A stretch of DNA of 64,000 nucleotides, taken from assembly GCF_009870125.1 (NCBI RefSeq), contig NC_046679.1, positions 12,400,001 through 12,464,000 of the forward strand, given 5' to 3'. Below the pieces are notes generated by a model. It was not told the DNA's origin. It saw nothing but the letters and a program-made list of their open reading frames with translations, and did no database searches. Both the position numbers and the translations under genes were made by a program. Positions within the stretch are counted from its first letter, which is position 1; each line of letters begins with the position of its first letter. Source of the DNA: Drosophila pseudoobscura. Lineage: Eukaryota > Arthropoda > Insecta > Diptera > Drosophilidae. Positions 60,083-64,000 of this stretch are shown one piece after another.

Positions 60083-62562
60083 ATGGGTGGCTGGGTCTAT
60101 AATTTATTTAATGATGCTTTTAATGTGGCTTTTTCGATTGGAGTTTCTGTGTTTATTGACAGCCAACCAGGAGCCAACCATAATAACAGTGTTTAGTGGG
60201 GCTTTGGGGCCATTTGAATAGCAATTGAATACATGAAAATCGGTTAGAACACAGATTTGCATGCAACGAGGGGAATTTTAGTAGCTCTTTCGTTTGTTGA
60301 CTTTTCTCTCAGTGTAGGCAAGTGTGGCCTACAAGCCGCAACAGCAGCTTGTGACATTTAAGCCCCGTTTTCGTGTCAAATTAAAACCAAATAAAAATCG
60401 GAGACAGTTGTTGTTGGGTCTCTTTTTTTTGGTGGGGAGGGGGGGTGGGGGTTACATACACGTACATGGTCTGCCAGGAGTCACTGCGCGATTTAGATAG
60501 CAATAAAAATGCAGCAGCAGCAGTTCCCCCCTCCCCCTCCATTACACCATTACCGATTCAGAAATGTGTGTTCGGTGGCGGCATGATGTTGCCAGCAACC
60601 ACGTCAACAACATGAGAGAAGTCACGAACTGCAACAGGAACAACGGCAGGCAGGAGAAAGACAGAGATAGAGGGAGAGAGAGAAGCAGCAGCAGCAGCAG
60701 CAGCTAAATTGTAAACATAAACAAAACATTTATGACTATTTACAGTTTGAGTCGAAAACTGAATTCGAATTCGGCTTCGGCTTCGAACTGCGAGCAAGAT
60801 GTAGAGTTGAGGGTATATTAGCAGAAAAGGTAAGCGGCCGTCGGCACAAAGAGTAAACGAAAACAGCAGATGAACACACGAGAGGGAGATGGCCTTACCT
60901 TTCAATCGACTAGCAACGGAATAGACGAAGTGCGGGAGAGCGGTAGAGCTGGCGAGCCGAGCGAAAGAGCTGGAGAGCTGGCGAGCCGAGTGGCAGATCG
61001 GGAGAGCGGTGTAGCGGCCCAGCGGCAGAGCGGGAGAGCGGACCAGCGTTTGTTCTGGAGAGCGGAGTAGCGGCAGATCAGTATAGCGGGCGGGTGTGAG
61101 AGCGAGATGGAGGCTTCTGCCAGCTCATCTACGTGTGAGAGTGTCTCCCTACTGCCGTCCACTACCTACTTTTACTTCTATTCCCCCTCCCCCTCCTCCT
61201 CCTGCTACTTTTGCTACTCTTTGCTGTTGTTGCTGCCAGGGCAATGCTGTTCGAATGTTCAATGAGGAGGTTTTCGGGTGTGAAAGGGTCAATTGTGTAA
61301 ATAATAACGAAAAAGTGTGAACAGCAAACAGCGCGGCAGCGGCAGCGGCAGCAACGAGAACGTGTATTGAGCGACAGCAGCAACTGAAATCGAAACTCCA
61401 GGGAGGGGGGCGAGGAGCGGCAGACAGAACTCATAAAAATATCACACGCATATAGAAAAAGCATTTCCGATAAGCAATGCACTAGACAAACACAAGCGCG
61501 AACAAATGTAAACAGGAGAGAGGGGGACAGATAGGTAGTGCGAGGGTGGGAGAAAGAGAGGTCTATGGAAGCATGGGCTGGCTTCGGGCAGCGCAGCAGA
61601 CAGAACGTCGCGGTCGCTCAGTGATGCTCATTGATTGGAAGGGGTAGTATATGCATACCGTATGCACTGGAAATAATCTTATATTAAATTTAAAAAATAT
61701 AATTATTATATAATGATTTTCCAGGGTATCTCAAGTGCCAGTGTGGCATTCCATCGCCTCTTCTTTTCCATTCTGTTTTTTGTGTGTGTGTGTTTTTATG
61801 GCTGCAATTAAATATTGTGTTTAATGCATTTGTAAATAATAATAAATAAAAAGCATTTACTACAGCAATCACGATAATGCTGCAGCTCCAACGAGGAGGT
61901 GGAGGTGGGAGGGGGTGGTGTGGCACGGCGATAAAGCGATAATGAAGTTTGAAGTTTTTGACTGCAACAGCCACCATATGTGGCACGGGTACGAGTATAT
62001 CGGAGTTGTTTTATTTGCTGCCATAAAAATTGTCATGGCTGCCCCGACTGTCTCTCCGACTCATAAATGCATGTAAATAATGGGGCAAATCCATAGACAC
62101 AGCGGCAGTGGCAGTGGCATGTTCTTGAGCCCGGCCTGAGCGCACTTAATGGGGCAGCAATTTGGTTTTATGGCAGCCGTCAATTGTCATTAGAATCGAG
62201 CATTTTCGAGGCTTCTCTTCTTTAAAAGCCTCTGCTAATTGATTATTAAGTATATGGGGGCACAAAACGGGCTTTAATCGGCCATCGACAAGGGATTATC
62301 GCATCACAAATACCGATCTATGGAAATTTTGGGGGGATTTTCATATTTTCTTGGCATTATTTTGTCAATCTTTTGTGCTGGTTGCCTCGGGGGGGCATGT
62401 GGCAAGCTGCAATGAAGAGAAAGTTTCGGCAATTCGAAGGAAGTTTTGCGCACAGGAAGAAAGTTTGTGGCATGCAAGTTTTTTCGGAGTTTAAGAAACT
62501 GTCAGCACACGATTTGTGGATAAAACGATGAAGGGTTTTCAATAGGGAATTCAGAAAATTTA

Positions 62563-62862
62563 AGAAAAGATATAAATAGATTAAGGAATTATGGAATATC
62601 GAGGGATTCTCTAGGTAATTCTCTTAGTTTTAGGAACCCATTTCATTCAGAATTTAAAACTTAATAAAAGATAAAGATAGATTAAGGAATTATGGAAAAT
62701 ATTTCCAAAGGATATCGAGGGATTCTCTAGGTAATTCTCTTAGTTTTAGAAACCCATTTCGTACAGAATTTAAGAATTTAAAGCTTAATAAAAGATAAAA
62801 ATAGATTAAGGAATTATGGGAAATATTTCCAAAGGATATCGAGGGATTCTCTGGGTATTTCA
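62563..62862. repeat. Three direct repeats of about 105-120 bp
   Basis: Each copy carries TAGATTAAGGAATTATGG, GATATCGAGGGATTCTCT and (in the first two) TCTCTTAGTTTTAG. Copy 1 lacks the AAAATATTTCCAAAGG segment. Copies differ at few sites, so the duplication is recent. Confidence 0.9.
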
Positions 62863-64000
62863 AGCAAAATAAATGCCCCTCCTTCTTTGTTTTTACTGCA
62901 TATTTTAAGTGCGTTGCATGCTGCACAATGGCGAGCTGTCAGAGATGCAAATGTTGAGGGTTTTTTTTGTGGCATGCGTAGCCCCAGAGGGTTTGTTGCC
63001 ACAACAAAACCCTCTTTGATGCGTGAGCTGTTGACTCTCTCTCTCCCTCTCAATGGATGCCCTGCCCCCTGCCCCTCGGCCTGAGTGTCACATAATACTC
63101 AATCAAATTATGGGGCTCAAGTGGAGGCAAGTAATTAAATCGAAAACCAACAATTGCCCCACTTGAAACCCAAGGAGTCCGCAGACGCACAAGCAGAGCA
63201 AACTATCCCATAAATAGCAACAATTTTCGTATTAATTTTCATAATTTTCCAATGTTGACAGCAGGGTAAATATAAATACACGTAGGCAAACAACAACAAC
63301 CCCCCCTAAGGAGGGGTGCTGTGTGCTGTGTGCCGACAAGAAACAAAACAAAACAAAAAAAACGTGAAAAGGATACACTTCTCTCTCTCTCTCTCTCCAC
63401 ACGGAGGCCGCAGCAGGGACCCTGGACTGGACTTGAACTTGTGGCGTGTACCCTTTCTCGTCCAACAGGGTAGGCTCTTTTCGTGGGGAAGCTTGTTCAA
63501 AAGAGGTGAAGAGAATGAAGAGGCAATGACAGGCAATGACCCCTCACGTGTGCCTCGAGAAAAACGTTTCGATTGGTCTTGGCCCTCAGGGAAGTTCTTT
63601 TAGGGCAGCTTTTGGGTGGCTGCGGGACTCGACACGCCCAATAGAATGTTGGAGAAAAGACTGCCCGAGAATCGGAAAAACAACATACATGACTGTGACA
63701 TTATTATGTAAATATTTCTTAGAAATATATTTCATATAAATATTAACTATTTTCATACTTAAAATAAATATATTTCCTACAATGTGAATATATTATATTT
63801 CTTTAAATTTTTGTACGTAGAAAACAAATAAATTTTAAAAAAATATTTAAAAAAATAACAGCCATTTAATGTAGAAAAATATGAAAAAAATGAATAAAAA
63901 ACCAAAAAAATAAAATAACAAAAATAAATAAAATCAATAAATAAAAAAAAAAAAAAAAAATAATTAAATTAATCAAATTAAAAATTTTTAATAAATAGTA

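Larger units (their letters stand above)
50796..64000. other. 13 kb without recognisable coding exons
   Basis: Likely a long first intron. Frames here come from simple repeats (CT/GA, CTG, GTGT) or are chance. GC-rich, leader-like patches at 56.95-57.05 kb (with TCAGTT at 56992) and 61.0-61.5 kb might be further start sites. The last 300 bases are almost pure A/T. Confidence 0.55.

Noticed and set aside
1-64000. tRNA, rRNA, known microRNA or CRISPR-like structures
   Set aside because: I looked for B-box-like GGTTCGA motifs, familiar fly microRNA sequences and regularly spaced short repeats and found none that stood up. The regular repeats present are minisatellites. A covariance-model scan would be decisive.

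Overview
This window is eukaryotic nuclear DNA from a Drosophila fly. The evidence is short GT-AG introns, AATAAA polyadenylation signals, a clear protein kinase D gene, insect-type ionotropic receptor genes, and DINE-1/mini-me elements with their typical GTCY microsatellite. The DINE-1 sequence (a 'TATACCCGATACTCAAAATGAG' type 5' end, split here by its known variants) and the wealth of long microsatellites point to the obscura group (D. pseudoobscura relatives). That placement is inference, not proof.

Layout. 0-4.2 kb: the 3' two thirds of PKD (+), with C1a, C1b, PH and kinase domains; the 5' end lies outside the window. 4.3-5.4 kb: a three-exon gene (+) for a small secreted or membrane protein. 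5.4-5.8 kb: a possible small cysteine-rich ORF (-). 5.8-15.8 kb: about 10 kb of non-coding DNA with one transposon scrap, homopolymers and microsatellites. 15.8-17.9 kb: a three-exon gene (+) for a His/Pro-rich single-pass membrane protein, with a mariner-like MITE in its first intron. 18.0-18.6 kb: a decayed AT-rich tandem repeat, then a possible small secreted peptide gene (-). 18.8-26.8 kb: non-coding, with a Ty3/Gypsy-type integrase scrap at 22.5 kb. 26.8-31.2 kb: two intronless ionotropic receptor paralogs facing tail to tail. 31.6-48.0 kb: one large gene (+) with a probable untranslated first exon, a 6 kb first intron carrying DINE-1 copies, a 2.6 kb disordered coding exon, then coiled-coil exons and two alternative 3' ends, one a C-terminal membrane anchor. 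48.0-49.9 kb: intergenic DNA built from an old duplication. 49.9-50.8 kb: a probable untranslated first exon of a further + strand gene. 50.8-64 kb: no recognisable coding exon, but very rich in microsatellites and minisatellites, so probably a long first intron.

The genes form no operon and share no obvious pathway. The points that stand out most are a possible truncated PKD isoform whose intronic poly(A) signal sits in the loop of a perfect 18-bp inverted repeat, a mosaic of near-identical and diverged blocks between the two receptor paralogs that suggests gene conversion, the membrane-anchor versus soluble choice in the coiled-coil gene, and an array of palindromic ATCGATTA-T-TAATCGAT sites at 59 kb. 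All splice sites were read by eye from consensus, phase and protein continuity; none is supported here by transcripts.
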